Shown piece after piece: positions 40,280 to 51,994 of a stretch of 64,000 bases of DNA; position 1 is the stretch's first letter, and each line of letters begins with the position of its first letter. The position numbers and the translations under genes were made by a program. Source of the stretch: Siphonodentalium dalli (taxonomy: Eukaryota > Mollusca > Scaphopoda > Gadilida > Siphonodentaliidae). The notes beneath the pieces are model-generated. The model was not told the DNA's origin. It did no database searches and saw nothing but the letters and a program-made list of their open reading frames with translations. The stretch is from contig CP136061.1 in assembly GCA_032622095.1 (NCBI GenBank), positions 175,171,692 through 175,235,691 of the forward strand, given 5' to 3'.

Positions 40280-43200
40280 GAAATTGGACCCAAAATACAT
40301 CTTAAAACAGTCATTTGCGGAATATAACAGCTGGTTGCCATGGATACAGAGATCCACATAGTCACCCCAACTCGTAATAGGAACGATCTAGACCAAGAAC
40401 ATGTCCCATGTGCAGAAGGGATGTTATGTTACACAAGCGATATAGAATAACGGGATATTTGTCTTATTGAGAAATCGGTACCCCAACTGCCAGAAATATA
40501 TATATATACAGCGGTACCCCAACTGACCAGTATATAGGTTCAATATATATATTCATAATTAACTGAAAAATGGAAGTGGGACTATTCCGAAAATATCTAG
40601 ATAGTGGAGATAGTACAATTACAAGCTGATATATGAAGGTAAAATGGTGCAACCTGTTTCCAATCCGAAATGGTGCATATACATTATCTTGGTGGCCATG
40701 AATGGCAAAAAATTGTCAAATTTGAGAAAATTCGGTAATAAAAGTGACAAAATTAATCACGGTCACCATATCGGAGAGCTCAATCACGCGTTATTCAGTA
40801 ACCACCACAAATAATTGCGTAATTTAACGCTAAATGGTGGAACTTGTTGGCTATATATGTGGTTTTTTTTCCAGAATTACTAACAAATTGGACCCAAAAT
40901 ACATCTTAAAACAGTCATTTACGGAATATAACAGCTCGTTGCCATGGATACAGAGATCCACATAGTCACTCCAACTCGTAATAGGAACGATCTAGACCAA
41001 GAACATGTCCCATGTGCAGAAGGGATGTTATGTTACACAAGCGATATAGATTAACAGGATATTTGTCTTATTGAGAAATCGGTACCCCAACTGCCAGAAA
41101 TATATATATATACAGCCGGTACCCCAACTGACCAGTATATAGGTTCAATATATATATTCATAATTAACTGAAAAATGGAAGTGGGACTATTCCGAAAATA
41201 TCTAGATAGTGGAGATAGCACAATTACAAGCTGATATATGAAGGTAAAATGGTGCAACCTGTTTCCAATCCGAAATGGTGCATATACATTATGTTGGTGG
41301 CCATGAATGGCAAAAATGGTCAAATTTGAGAAAATTTGGTAATAAAGGTGACAAAATTAATCACGATCACCATATCGGAGAGCTCAATCACGCGTTATTC
41401 AGTAACCACCATAAAAAATTGCGTAATTTAACGCTAAATGGTGGAGCTTGTTGGCTTAATATATGTGTTTTTTTCCAGAATTACTAAGAAATTGGACCCA
41501 AAATACATCTTAAAACAGTCATTTACGGAATATAACAGCTGGTTGCCATGGATACAGAGATCCACATAGTCACCCCAACTCGTAATAGGAACGATCTAGA
41601 CCAAGAACATGTCCCATGTGCAGAAGGGATGTTATGTTACACCAGCGATATAGATTTACGGGATATTTGTCTTATTGAGAAATCGGTACCGCCACTGCCA
41701 GAAATATATATATATATACAGCGGTACCCCAACTGACCGGTATATAGGTTCAATATATATATTCATAATTAACTGAAAAATGGAAGTGGGGCTATTCCGA
41801 AAATATCTAGATAGTGGAGATAGCACAATTACAAGCTGATATATGAAGGTAAAATGGTGCAACCTGTTTCCAATCCGAAATGGTGCATATACATTATGTT
41901 GGTGGCCATGAATGGCAAAAATGGTCAAATTTGAGAAAATTTGGTAATAAAGGTGACAAAATTAATCACGGTCACCATATCGGAGAGCTCAATCACGCGT
42001 TATTCAGTAACCACCACAAATAATTGCGTAATTTAACGCTAAATGGTGGAGCTTGTTGGCTTAATATATGTGTTTTTTTCCAGAATTACTAAGAAATTGG
42101 ACCCAAAATACATCTTAAAACAGTCATTTGCGGAATATAACAGCTGGTTGCCATGGATACAGAGATCCACATAGTCACCCCAACTCGTAATAGGAACGAT
42201 CTAGACCAAGAACATGTCCCATGTGCAGAAGGGATGTTATGTTACACAAGCGATATAGATTAACGGGATATTTGTCTTATTGAGAAATCGGTACCCCAAC
42301 TGCCAGAAATATATATATATACAGCCGGTACCCCAACTGACCAGTATATAGGTTCAATATATATATTCATAATTAACTGAAAAATGGAAGTGGGACTATT
42401 CCGAAAATATCTAGATAGTGGAGATAGTACAATTACAAGCTGATATATGAAGGTAAAATGGTGCAACCTGTTTCCAATCCGAAATGGTGCATATACATTA
42501 TCTTGGTGGCCATGAATGGCAAAAAATTGTCAAATTTGAGAAAATTCGGTAATAAAAGTGACAAAATTAATCACGGTCACCATATCGGAGAGCTCAATCA
42601 CGCGTTATTCAGTAACCACCACAAATAATTGCGTAATTTAACGCTAAATGGTGGAACTTGTTGGCTATATATGTTATTTTTTTTCCAGAATTACTAAGAA
42701 ATTGGACCCAAAATACATCTTAAAACAGTCATTTACGGAATATAACAGCTCGTTGCCATGGATACAGAGATCCACATAGTCACTCCAACTCGTAATAGGA
42801 ACGATCTAGACCAAGAACATGTCCCATGTGCAGAAGGGATGTTATGTTACACAAGCGATATAGATTAACAGGATATTTGTCTTATTGAGAAATCGGTACC
42901 CCAACTGCCAGAAATATATATATATACAGCCGGTACCCCAACTGACCAGTATATAGGTTCAATATATATATTCATAATTAACTGAAAAATGGAAGTGGGA
43001 CTATTCCGAAAATATCTAGATAGTGGAGATAGCACAATTACAAGCTGATATATGAAGGTAAAATGGTGCAACCTGTTTCCAATCCGAAATGGTGCATATA
43101 CATTATGTTGGTGGCCATGAATGGCAAAACATGGTAAAATTTGAGAAAATTTGGTAATAAAGGTGACAAAATTAATCACGATCACCATATCGGAGAGCTC

Positions 43201-45699
43201 AATCACGCGTTATTCAGTAACCACCACAAATAATTGCGTAATTTAACGCTAAATGGTGGAGCTTGTTGGCTATATATGTGTTTTTTTTTCCAGAATTACT
43301 AACAAATTGGACCCAAAATACATCTTAAAACAGTCATTTACAGAATATAACATCTGGTTGCCATGGATACAGAGATCCACACAGTCACCCCAACTCGTAA
43401 TAGGAACGATCTAGACCAAGAACATGTCCCATGTGCAGAAGGGATGTTATGTTACACAAGCCATATAGATTAACGGGATATTTGTCTTATTGACAAATCG
43501 GTACCCCAACTGCCAGAAATATATATATATACAGCCGGTACCCCAACTGACCAGTATATAGGTTCAATATATATATTCATAATTAACTGAAAAATGGAAG
43601 TGGGACTATTCCGAAACTATCTAGATAGTGGAGATAGCACAATTACAAGCTGATATATGAAGTTAAAATGGTGCAACCTGTTTCCAATCCGAAATGGTGC
43701 ATATACATTATGTTGGTGGCCATGAATGGCAAAAAATGGTAAAATTTGGTAATAAAGGTGACAAAATTAATCACGATCACCATATCGGAGAGCTCATTCA
43801 TGCGTTATTCAGTAACCACAACAAATAATTGCGTAATTTTACGCTAAATGGTGGAACTTGTTGGCTATATATGTGTTTTTTTTCCAGAATTACTAACAAA
43901 TTGGACCCAAAATACATCTTAAAACAGTCATTTACAGAATATAACAGCTGGTTGCCATGGATACAGAGATCCACACAGTCACCCCAACTCGTAATAGGAA
44001 CGATCTAGACCAAGAACATGTCCCATGTGCAGAAGGGATGTTATGTTACACAAGCCATATAGATTAACGGGATATTTGTCTTATTGAGAAATCGGTACCC
44101 CAACTGCCAGAAATATATATATATACAGCCGGTACCCCAACTGACCAGTATATAGGTTCAATATATATATTCATAATTAACTGAAAAATGGAAGTGGGAC
44201 TATTCCGAAAATATCTAGATAGTGGAGATAGCACAATTACAAGCTGATATATGAAGTTAAAATGGTGCAACCTGTTTCCAATCCGAAATGGTGCATATAC
44301 ATTATGTTGGTGGCCATGAATGGCAAAAAATGGTAAAATTTGGTAATAAAGGTGACAAAATTAATCACGATCACCATATCGGAGAGCTCAATCATGCGTT
44401 ATTCAGTAACCACCACAAATAATTGCGTAATTTTACGCTAAATGGTGGAACTTGTTGGCTATATATGTGTTTTTTTTCCAGAATTACTAACAAATTGGAC
44501 CCAAAATACATCTTAAAACAGTCATTTACAGAATATAACAGCTGGTTGCCATGGATACAGAGATCCACACAGTCACCCCAACTCGTAATAGGAACGATCT
44601 AGACCAAGAACATGTCCCATGTGCAGAAGGGATGTTATGTTACACCAGCGATATAGAGTTACGGGATATTTGTCTTATTGAGAAATCGGTACCCCAACTG
44701 CCAGAAATATATATATATACAGCCGGTACCCCAACTGACCAGTATATAGGTTCAATATATATATTAATAATTAACTGAAAAATGGAAGTGGGGCTATTTC
44801 GAAAATATCTAGATAGTGGAGATAGCACAATTACAAGCTGATATATGAAGGTAAAATGGTGCAACCTGTTTCCAATCCGAAATGGTGCATATACATTATG
44901 TTGGTGGCCATGAATGGCAAAAAATGGTCAAATTTGAGAAAATTTGGTAATAAAGGTGACAAAATTAATCACGATCACCATATCGGAGAGCTCAATCACG
45001 CGTTATTCAGTAACCACCACAAATAATTGCGTAATTTAACGCTAAATGGTGGAGCTTGTTGGCTTAATATATGTGTTTTTTTCCAGAATTACTAAGAAAT
45101 TGGACCCAAAATACATCTTAAAACAGTCATTTGCGGAATATAACAGCTGGTTGCCATGGATACAGAGATCCACATAGTCACCCCAACTCGTAATAGGAAC
45201 GATCTAGACCAAGAACATGTCCCATGTGCAGAAGGGATGTTATGTTACACAAGCGATATAGATTAACGGGATATTTGTCTTATTGAGAAATCGGTACCCC
45301 AACTGCCAGAAATATATATATATACAGCCGGTACCCCAACTGACCAGTATATAGGTTCAATATATATATTCATAATTAACTGAAAAATGGAAGTGGGACT
45401 ATTCCGAAAATATCTAGATAGTGGAGATAGCACAATTACAAGCTGATATATGAAGGTAAAATGGTGCAACCTGTTTCCAATCCGAAATGGTGCATATACA
45501 TTATGTTGGTGGCCATGAATGGCAAAACATGGTAAAATTTGAGAAAATTTGGTAATAAAGGTGACAAAATTAATCACGATCACCATATCGGAGAGCTCAA
45601 TCACGCGTTATTCAGTAACCACCACAAATAATTGCGTAATTTAACGCTAAATGGTGGAGCTTGTTGGCTATATATGTGTTTTTTTTCCAGAATTACTAA
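40280..45699 (+). repeat. Start of right-domain monomer types (H-I-G-H-I-J-E'-F-K)
   Basis: Monomers begin at 40280 (H), 40884 (I), 41488 (G), 42093 (H back with K-like front), 42698 (I), 43303 (J), 43897 (E'), 44491 (F) and 45096 (K). H is marked by gatagTacaa, cattatCttgg, aaaattgtc, attCgg and aaaAgtg. I is marked by agctCgttgcc, cacTcc and taacAgg. J is marked by gcCatatag, gaCaaatcgg and gaaaCtatctag. None of the H, I or J marks was seen left of 40280. F continues from the left domain almost unchanged. The unit at 40884 has an aberrant ccaTaaaaaatt (about 41409). The unit at 43303 has catctgg and accacAac changes. Confidence 0.82.
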
Positions 45700-46303
45700 C
45701 AAATTGGACCCAAAATACATCTTAAAACAGTCATTTACGGAATATAACAGCTCGTTGCCATGGATACAGAGATCCACATAGTCACTCCAACTCGTAATAG
45801 GAACGATCTAGACCAAGAACATGTCCCATGTGCAGAAGGGATGTTATGTTACACAAGCGATATAGATTAACAGGATATTTGTCTTATTGAGAAATCGGTA
45901 CCCCAACTGCCAGAAATATATATATATACAGCCGGTACCCCAACTGACCAGTATATAGGTTCAATATATATATTCATAATTAACTGAAAAATGGAAGTGG
46001 GACTATTCCGAAAATATCTAGATAGTGGAGATAGCACAATTACAAGCTGATATATGAAGGTAAAATGGTGCAACCTGTTTCCAATCCGAAATGGTGCATA
46101 TACATTATGTTGGTGGCCATGAATGGCAAAACATGGTAAAATTTGAGAAAATTTGGTAATAAAGGTGACAAAATTAATCACGATCACCATATCGGAGAGC
46201 TCAATCACGCGTTATTCAGTAACCACCACAAATAATTGCGTAATTTAACGCTAAATGGTGGAGCTTGTTGGCTATATATGTGTTTTTTTTCCAGAATTAC
46301 TAA

Positions 46304-48703
46304 CAAATTGGACCCAAAATACATCTTAAAACAGTCATTTACAGAATATAACATCTGGTTGCCATGGATACAGAGATCCACACAGTCACCCCAACTCGTA
46401 ATAGGAACGATCTAGACCAAGAACATGTCCCATGTGCAGAAGGGATGTTATGTTACACAAGCCATATAGATTAACGGGATATTTGTCTTATTGACAAATC
46501 GGTACCCCAACTGCCAGAAATATATATATATACAGCCGGTACCCCAACTGACCAGTATATAGGTTCAATATATATATTCATAATTAACTGAAAAATGGAA
46601 GTGGGACTATTCCGAAACTATCTAGATAGTGGAGATAGCACAATTACAAGATGATATATGAAGTTAAAATGGTGCAACCTGTTTCCAATCCGAAATGGTG
46701 CATATACATTATGTTGGTGGCCATGAATGGCAAAAAATGGTAAAATTTGGTAATAAAGGTGACAAAATTAATCACGATCACCATATCGGAGAGCTCATTC
46801 ATGCGTTATTCAGTAACCACCACAAATAATTGCGTAATTTTACGCTAAATGGTGGAACTTGTTGGCTATATATGTGTTTTTTTTTCCAGAATTACTAACA
46901 AATTGGACCCAAAATACATCTTAAAACAGTCATTTACAGAATATAACAGCTGGTTGCCATGGATACAGAGATCCACACAGTCACCCCAACTCGTAATAGG
47001 AACGATCTAGACCAAGAACATGTCCCATGTGCAGAAGGGATGTTATGTTACACAAGCCATATAGATTAACGGGATATTTGTCTTATTGAGAAATCGGTAC
47101 CCCAACTGCCAGAAATATATATATATATACAGCCGGTACCCCAACTGACCAGTATATAGGTTCAATATATATATTCATAATTAACTGAAAAATGGAAGTG
47201 GGACTATTCCGAAAATATCTAGATAGTGGAGATAGCACAATTACAAGCTGATATATGAAGGTAAAATGGTGCAACCTGTTTCCAATCCGAAATGGTGCAT
47301 ATACATTATGTTGGTGGCCATGAATGGCAAAAAATGGTAAAATTTGGTAATAAAGGTGACAAAATTAATCACGATCACCATATCGGAGAGCTCAATCATG
47401 CGTTATTCAGTAACCACCACAAATAATTGCGTAATTTTACGCTAAATGGTGGAACTTGTTGGCTATATATGTGTTTTTTTTCCAGAATTACTAACAAATT
47501 GGACCCAAAATACATCTTAAAACAGTCATTTACAGAATATAACAGCTGGTTGCCATGGATACAGAGATCCACACAGTCACCCCAACTCGTAATAGGAACG
47601 ATCTAGACCAAGAACATGTCCCATGTGCAGAAGGGATGTTATGTTACACCAGCGATATAGAGTTACGGGATATTTGTCTTATTGAGAAATCGGTACCCCA
47701 ACTGCCAGAAATATATATATATACAGCCGGTATCCCAACTGACCAGTATATAGGTTCAATATATATATTAATAATTAACTGAAAAATGGAAGTGGGGCTA
47801 TTTCGAAAATATCTAGATAGTGGAGATAGCACAATTACAAGCTGATATATGAAGGTAAAATGGTGCAACCTGTTTCCAATCCGAAATGGTGCATATACAT
47901 TATGTTGGTGGCCATGAATGGCAAAAAATGGTCAAATTTGAGAAAATTTGGTAATAAAGGTGACAAAATTAATCACGATCACCATATCGGAGAGCTCAAT
48001 CACGCGTTATTCAGTAACCACCACAAATAATTGCGTAATTTAACGCTAAATGGTGGAGCTTGTTGGCTTAATATATGTGTTTTTTTCCAGAATTACTAAG
48101 AAATTGGACCCAAAATACATCTTAAAACAGTCATTTACGGAATATAACAGCTGGTTGCCATGGATACAGAGATCCACATAGTCACCACAACTCGTAATAG
48201 GAACGATCTAGACCAAGAACATGTCCCATGTGCAGAAGGGATGTTATGTTACACCAGCGATATAGATTTACGGGATTTTGTCTTATTGAGAAATCGGTAC
48301 CCCAACTGCCAGAAATATATATATATATACAGCGGTACCCCAACTGACCAGTATATAGGTTCAATATATATATTCATAATTAACTGAAAAATGGAAGTGG
48401 GGCTATTCCGAAAATATCTAGATAGTGGAGATAGCACAATTACAAGCTGATATATGAAGGTAAAATGGTGCAACCTGTTTCCAATCCGAAATGGTGCATA
48501 TACATTATGTTGGTGGCCATGAATGGCAAAACATGGTAAAATTTGAGAAAATTTGGTAATAAAGGTGACAAAATTAATCACGATCACCATATCGGAGAGC
48601 TCAATCACGCGTTATTCAGTAACCACCACAAATAATTGCGTAATTTAACGCTAAATGGTGGAGCTTGTTGGCTATATATGTGTTTTTTTTCCAGAATTAC
48701 TAA
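46304..48703 (+). repeat. Four-monomer subunit J-E'-F-G, without Helitron
   Basis: The subunit is 2400 bp: J (46304), E' (46899), F (47495), G (48100). The G monomer has gggattttgtc, one base shorter than the usual gggatatttgtc, a mark shared with the next subunit. Its intact (AT)7 tract at about 48314-48328 is the natural empty site for the Helitron of the neighbouring subunit. Confidence 0.85.
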
Positions 48704-51356
48704 CAAATTGGACCCAAAATACATCTTAAAACAGTCATTTACAGAATATAACAGCTGGTTGCCATGGATACAGAGATCCACACAGTCACCCCAACTCGTA
48801 ATAGGAACGATCTAGACCAAGAACATGTCCCATGTGCAGAAGGGATGTTATGTTACACAAGCCATATAGATTAACGGGATATTTGTCTTATTGACAAATC
48901 GGTACCCCCAACTGCCAGAAATATATATATATACAGCCGGTACCCCAACTGACCAGTATATAGGTTCAATATATATATTCATAATTAACTGAAAAATGGA
49001 AGTGGGACTATTCCGAAAATATCTAGATAGTGGAGATAGCACAATTACAAGCTGATATATGAAGTTAAAATGGTGCAACCTGTTTCCAATCCGAAATGGT
49101 GCATATACATTATGTTGGTGGCCATGAATGGCAAAAAATGGTAAAATTTGGTAATAAAGGTGACAAAATTAATCACGATCACCATATCGGAGAGCTCATT
49201 CATGCGTTATTCAGTAACCACCACAAATAATTGCGTAATTTTACGCTAAATGGTGGAACTTGTTGGCTATATATGTGTTTTTTTTCCAGAATTACTAACA
49301 AATTGGACCCAAAATACATCTTAAAACAGTCATTTACAGAATATAACAGCTGGTTGCCATGGATACAGAGATCCACACAGTCACCCCAACTCGTAATAGG
49401 AACGATCTAGACCAAGAACATGTCCCATGTGCAGAAGGGATGTTATGTTACACAAGCCATATAGATTAACGGGATATTTGTCTTATTGAGAAATCGGTAC
49501 CCCAACTGCCAGAAATATATATATATACAGCCGGTACCCAAACTGACCAGTATATAGGTTCAATATATATATTCATAATTAACTGAAAAATGGAAGTGGG
49601 ACTATTCCGAAAATATCTAGATAGTGGAGATAGCACAATTACAAGCTGATATATGAAGTTAAAATGGTGCAACCTGTTTCCAATCCGAAATGGTGCATAT
49701 ACATTATGTTGGTGGCCATGAATGGCAAAAAATGGTAAAATTTGGTAATAAAGGTGACAAAATTAATCACGATCACCATATCGGAGAGCTCAATCATGCG
49801 TTATTCAGTAACCACCACAAATAATTGCGTAATTTTACGCTAAATGGTGGAACTTGTTGGCTATATATGTGTTTTTTTTCCAGAATTACTAACAAATTGG
49901 ACCCAAAATACATCTTAAAACAGTCATTTACAGAATATAACAGCTGGTTGCCATGGATACAGAGATCCACACAGTCACCCCAACTCGTAATAGGAACGAT
50001 CTAGACCAAGAACATGTCCCATGTGCAGAAGGGATGTTATGTTACACCAGCGATATAGAGTTACGGGATATTTGTCTTATTGAGAAATCGGTACCCCAAC
50101 TGCCAGAAATATATATATATACAGCCGGTACCCCAACTGACCAGTATATAGGTTCAATATATATATTAATAATTAACTGAAAAATGGAAGTGGGGCTATT
50201 TCGAAAATATCTAGATAGTGGAGATAGCACAATTACAAGCTGATATATGAAGGTAAAATGGTGCAACCTGTTTCCAATCCGAAATGGTGCATATACATTA
50301 TGTTGGTGGCCATGAATGGCAAAAAATGGTCAAATTTGAGAAAATTTGGTAATAAAGGTGACAAAATTAATCACGATCACCATATCGGAGAGCTCAATCA
50401 CGCGTTATTCAGTAACCACCACAAATAATTGCGTAATTTAACGCTAAATGGTGGAGCTTGTTGGCTTAATATATGTGTTTTTTTCCAGAATTACTAAGAA
50501 ATTGGACCCAAAATACATCTTAAAACAGTCATTTACGGAATATAACAGCTGGTTGCCATGGATACAGAGATCCACATAGTCACCACAACTCGTAATAGGA
50601 ACGATCTAGACCAAGAACATGTCCCATGTGCAGAAGGGATGTTATGTTACACCAGCGATATAGATTTACGGGATTTTGTCTTATTGAGAAATCGGTACCC
50701 CAACTGCCAGAAATATCTATTATATATTTTGGAAGATCTGTTTGTGTGTTTGTGTGTGTGTAATCGATGGACTCGAAAATGGCCCAGCCGATTTCGATGA
50801 AACTTGGTATGTGGGGGTATTTTCGGGTCAGGACCAACATAGGCCTATTAATTTGTCCGTGCGAGGTCAACTTTTCACGTGCCGAGGTCAAATCTGTTTT
50901 TACGCCGTTTTGCGCTAATATATTTCAGTTCGGTGCTTACAAATCGATTCGAAACAGCGCGAATAATAACATGCCAGTCATAATAATGACACTATGAGAA
51001 TCTTTCGTGTTTCCTCTTTCCAACGATATATAATATGTATGTATCCGTTTTAGTTATCTGCCTCAATTATTAAGAAGAAGTGGTACGATCTTCTATCAGG
51101 GTAAAAACAATGCGTAACTTCTATGACGTCGTTAGAGGTCATAAAGTTAGATCACGTTAACTCTTCTCCGGCCGATGCATTTGACTGTTTCAGACGTCTT
51201 GGCGATATCTCGGGCACCGATGGTAATTTATCTTTACGTTGAAACTTGATAATTAATGAGCGTGTGTATATGAGGCGCGTTTATATACTTCAGTGGAAAT
51301 CAAATCGGGTTAAACTGGCGGATTTTTACGGACGAAATTTGATGCATAGGGTATCT

Positions 51357-51402
51357 CGGTATCCGATGGGCCGATTTCCCGGTATCCGCTTGGCCGATTT
51401 CC
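51357..51402 (+). repeat. 23-bp tandem pair inside Helitron copy 1
   Basis: Two adjacent 23-mers, 51357-51379 and 51380-51402, both start cggtatccg and end ggccgatttcc, with about two mismatches. The same pair is at 60655-60700 in copy 2. Confidence 0.85.
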
Positions 51403-51422
51403 ACCTTTTTTGGGGTGTTGGT

Positions 51423-51585
51423 CCACCTGACCTTGACCTTCAAAATGGTAAATTCAAGGTCAAATCGGGTAAAACCGGATGGATTTCGACGGGTACTTTT
51501 GTCGGGTACTTTTGTTCGGACGGGTCAAATCGTGACCCCACTTGACCTTGGCCTTCAAAATAGACAATTCAAGGTCAAAGCCCGG
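51423..51585 (+). repeat. 115-bp-spaced direct repeat with AAGGTCA-type palindromes, Helitron copy 1
   Basis: A block starting ccacctgaccttgacc at 51423 recurs in diverged form at 51538 (ccacttgaccttggcc). Each block contains TGACCTTG followed about 25 bases later by TCAAGGTCA (51454-51462 and 51569-51577) in opposite orientation. Between them are two short gggtacttttgt repeats (51491 and 51504). Confidence 0.75.
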
Positions 51586-51607
51586 ACGAAGTCGGGTCAC
51601 CTTCTAG
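51581..51607 (+). other. Helitron 3' terminal hairpin and CTAG end, copy 1
   Basis: CCCGGAC (51581-51587), loop GAA, then GTCGGG (51591-51596) form a 6-bp stem with one bulged G. Eleven bases later the element ends in CTAG (51604-51607). In known Helitrons a short hairpin about 10-12 nt before CTRR acts as the rolling-circle terminator. Confidence 0.8.
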
Positions 51608-51994
51608 TATATATATATACAGCGGTACCCCAACTGACCAGTATATAGGTTCAATATATATATTCATAATTAACTGAAAAATGGAAGTGGGGCTATTCCG
51701 AAAATATCTAGATAGTGGAGATAGCACAATTACAAGCTGATATATGAAGGTAAAATGGTGCAACCTGTTTCCAATCCGAAATGGTGCATATATATTATGT
51801 TGGTGGCCATGAATGGCAAAAATGGTCAAATTTGAGAAAATTTGGTAATAAAGGTGACAAAATTAATCACGGTCACCATATCGGAGAGCTCAATCACGCG
51901 TTATTCAGTAACCACCACAAATAATTGCGTAATTTAACGCTAAATGGTGGAGCTTGTTGGCTTAATATATGTGTTTTTTTTCCAGAATTACTAA

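Larger units (their letters stand above)
50716..51607 (+). mobile_element. Non-autonomous Helitron-like element, copy 1 (892 bp)
   Basis: The element begins TCTATTATATATTTTGG and ends CTAG, preceded by a short GC-rich hairpin 11 nt from the end. It sits between host A (50715) and host T (51608) with no target-site duplication. These are the hallmarks of canonical Helitrons (5' TC, 3' CTRR, A^T target). Removing exactly 892 bp restores a 605-bp G monomer with an (AT)7 tract identical to that of the G unit at 48100. A TG-rich stretch lies at 50740-50761, a 23-bp tandem pair at 51357-51402 and a larger diverged direct repeat at 51423-51585. No Rep/helicase reading frame is present; the short open frames inside look non-coding, so it must have been mobilised in trans. 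Composition and sequence are unlike the satellite. I do not recognise the family. Confidence 0.85.
48704..51994 (+). repeat. Four-monomer subunit J-E'-F-G, with Helitron in G
   Basis: Subtracting the 892-bp insert leaves 2399 bp, matching the preceding 2400-bp subunit member for member. J-like here has cagctgg and an extra C; E' has gtacccAaac. The G member again has the 1-bp deletion in gggattttgtc. The Helitron therefore entered after the two four-monomer subunits had formed. Confidence 0.85.

Noticed and set aside
50716-51607. Insert interpreted as a terminal-inverted-repeat DNA transposon with a TA target duplication
   Set aside because: The two ends are not inverted repeats of each other. 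The flanking TA dinucleotides belong to the host (AT)n tract, and the filled and empty sites match without any duplicated base. Helitron ends fit better.
50767-51648. Short open frames of 76-103 codons within the Helitron insert and crossing its edges
   Set aside because: They overlap each other on both strands, some run into the satellite, and none resembles a Rep or helicase domain. The element looks non-coding.
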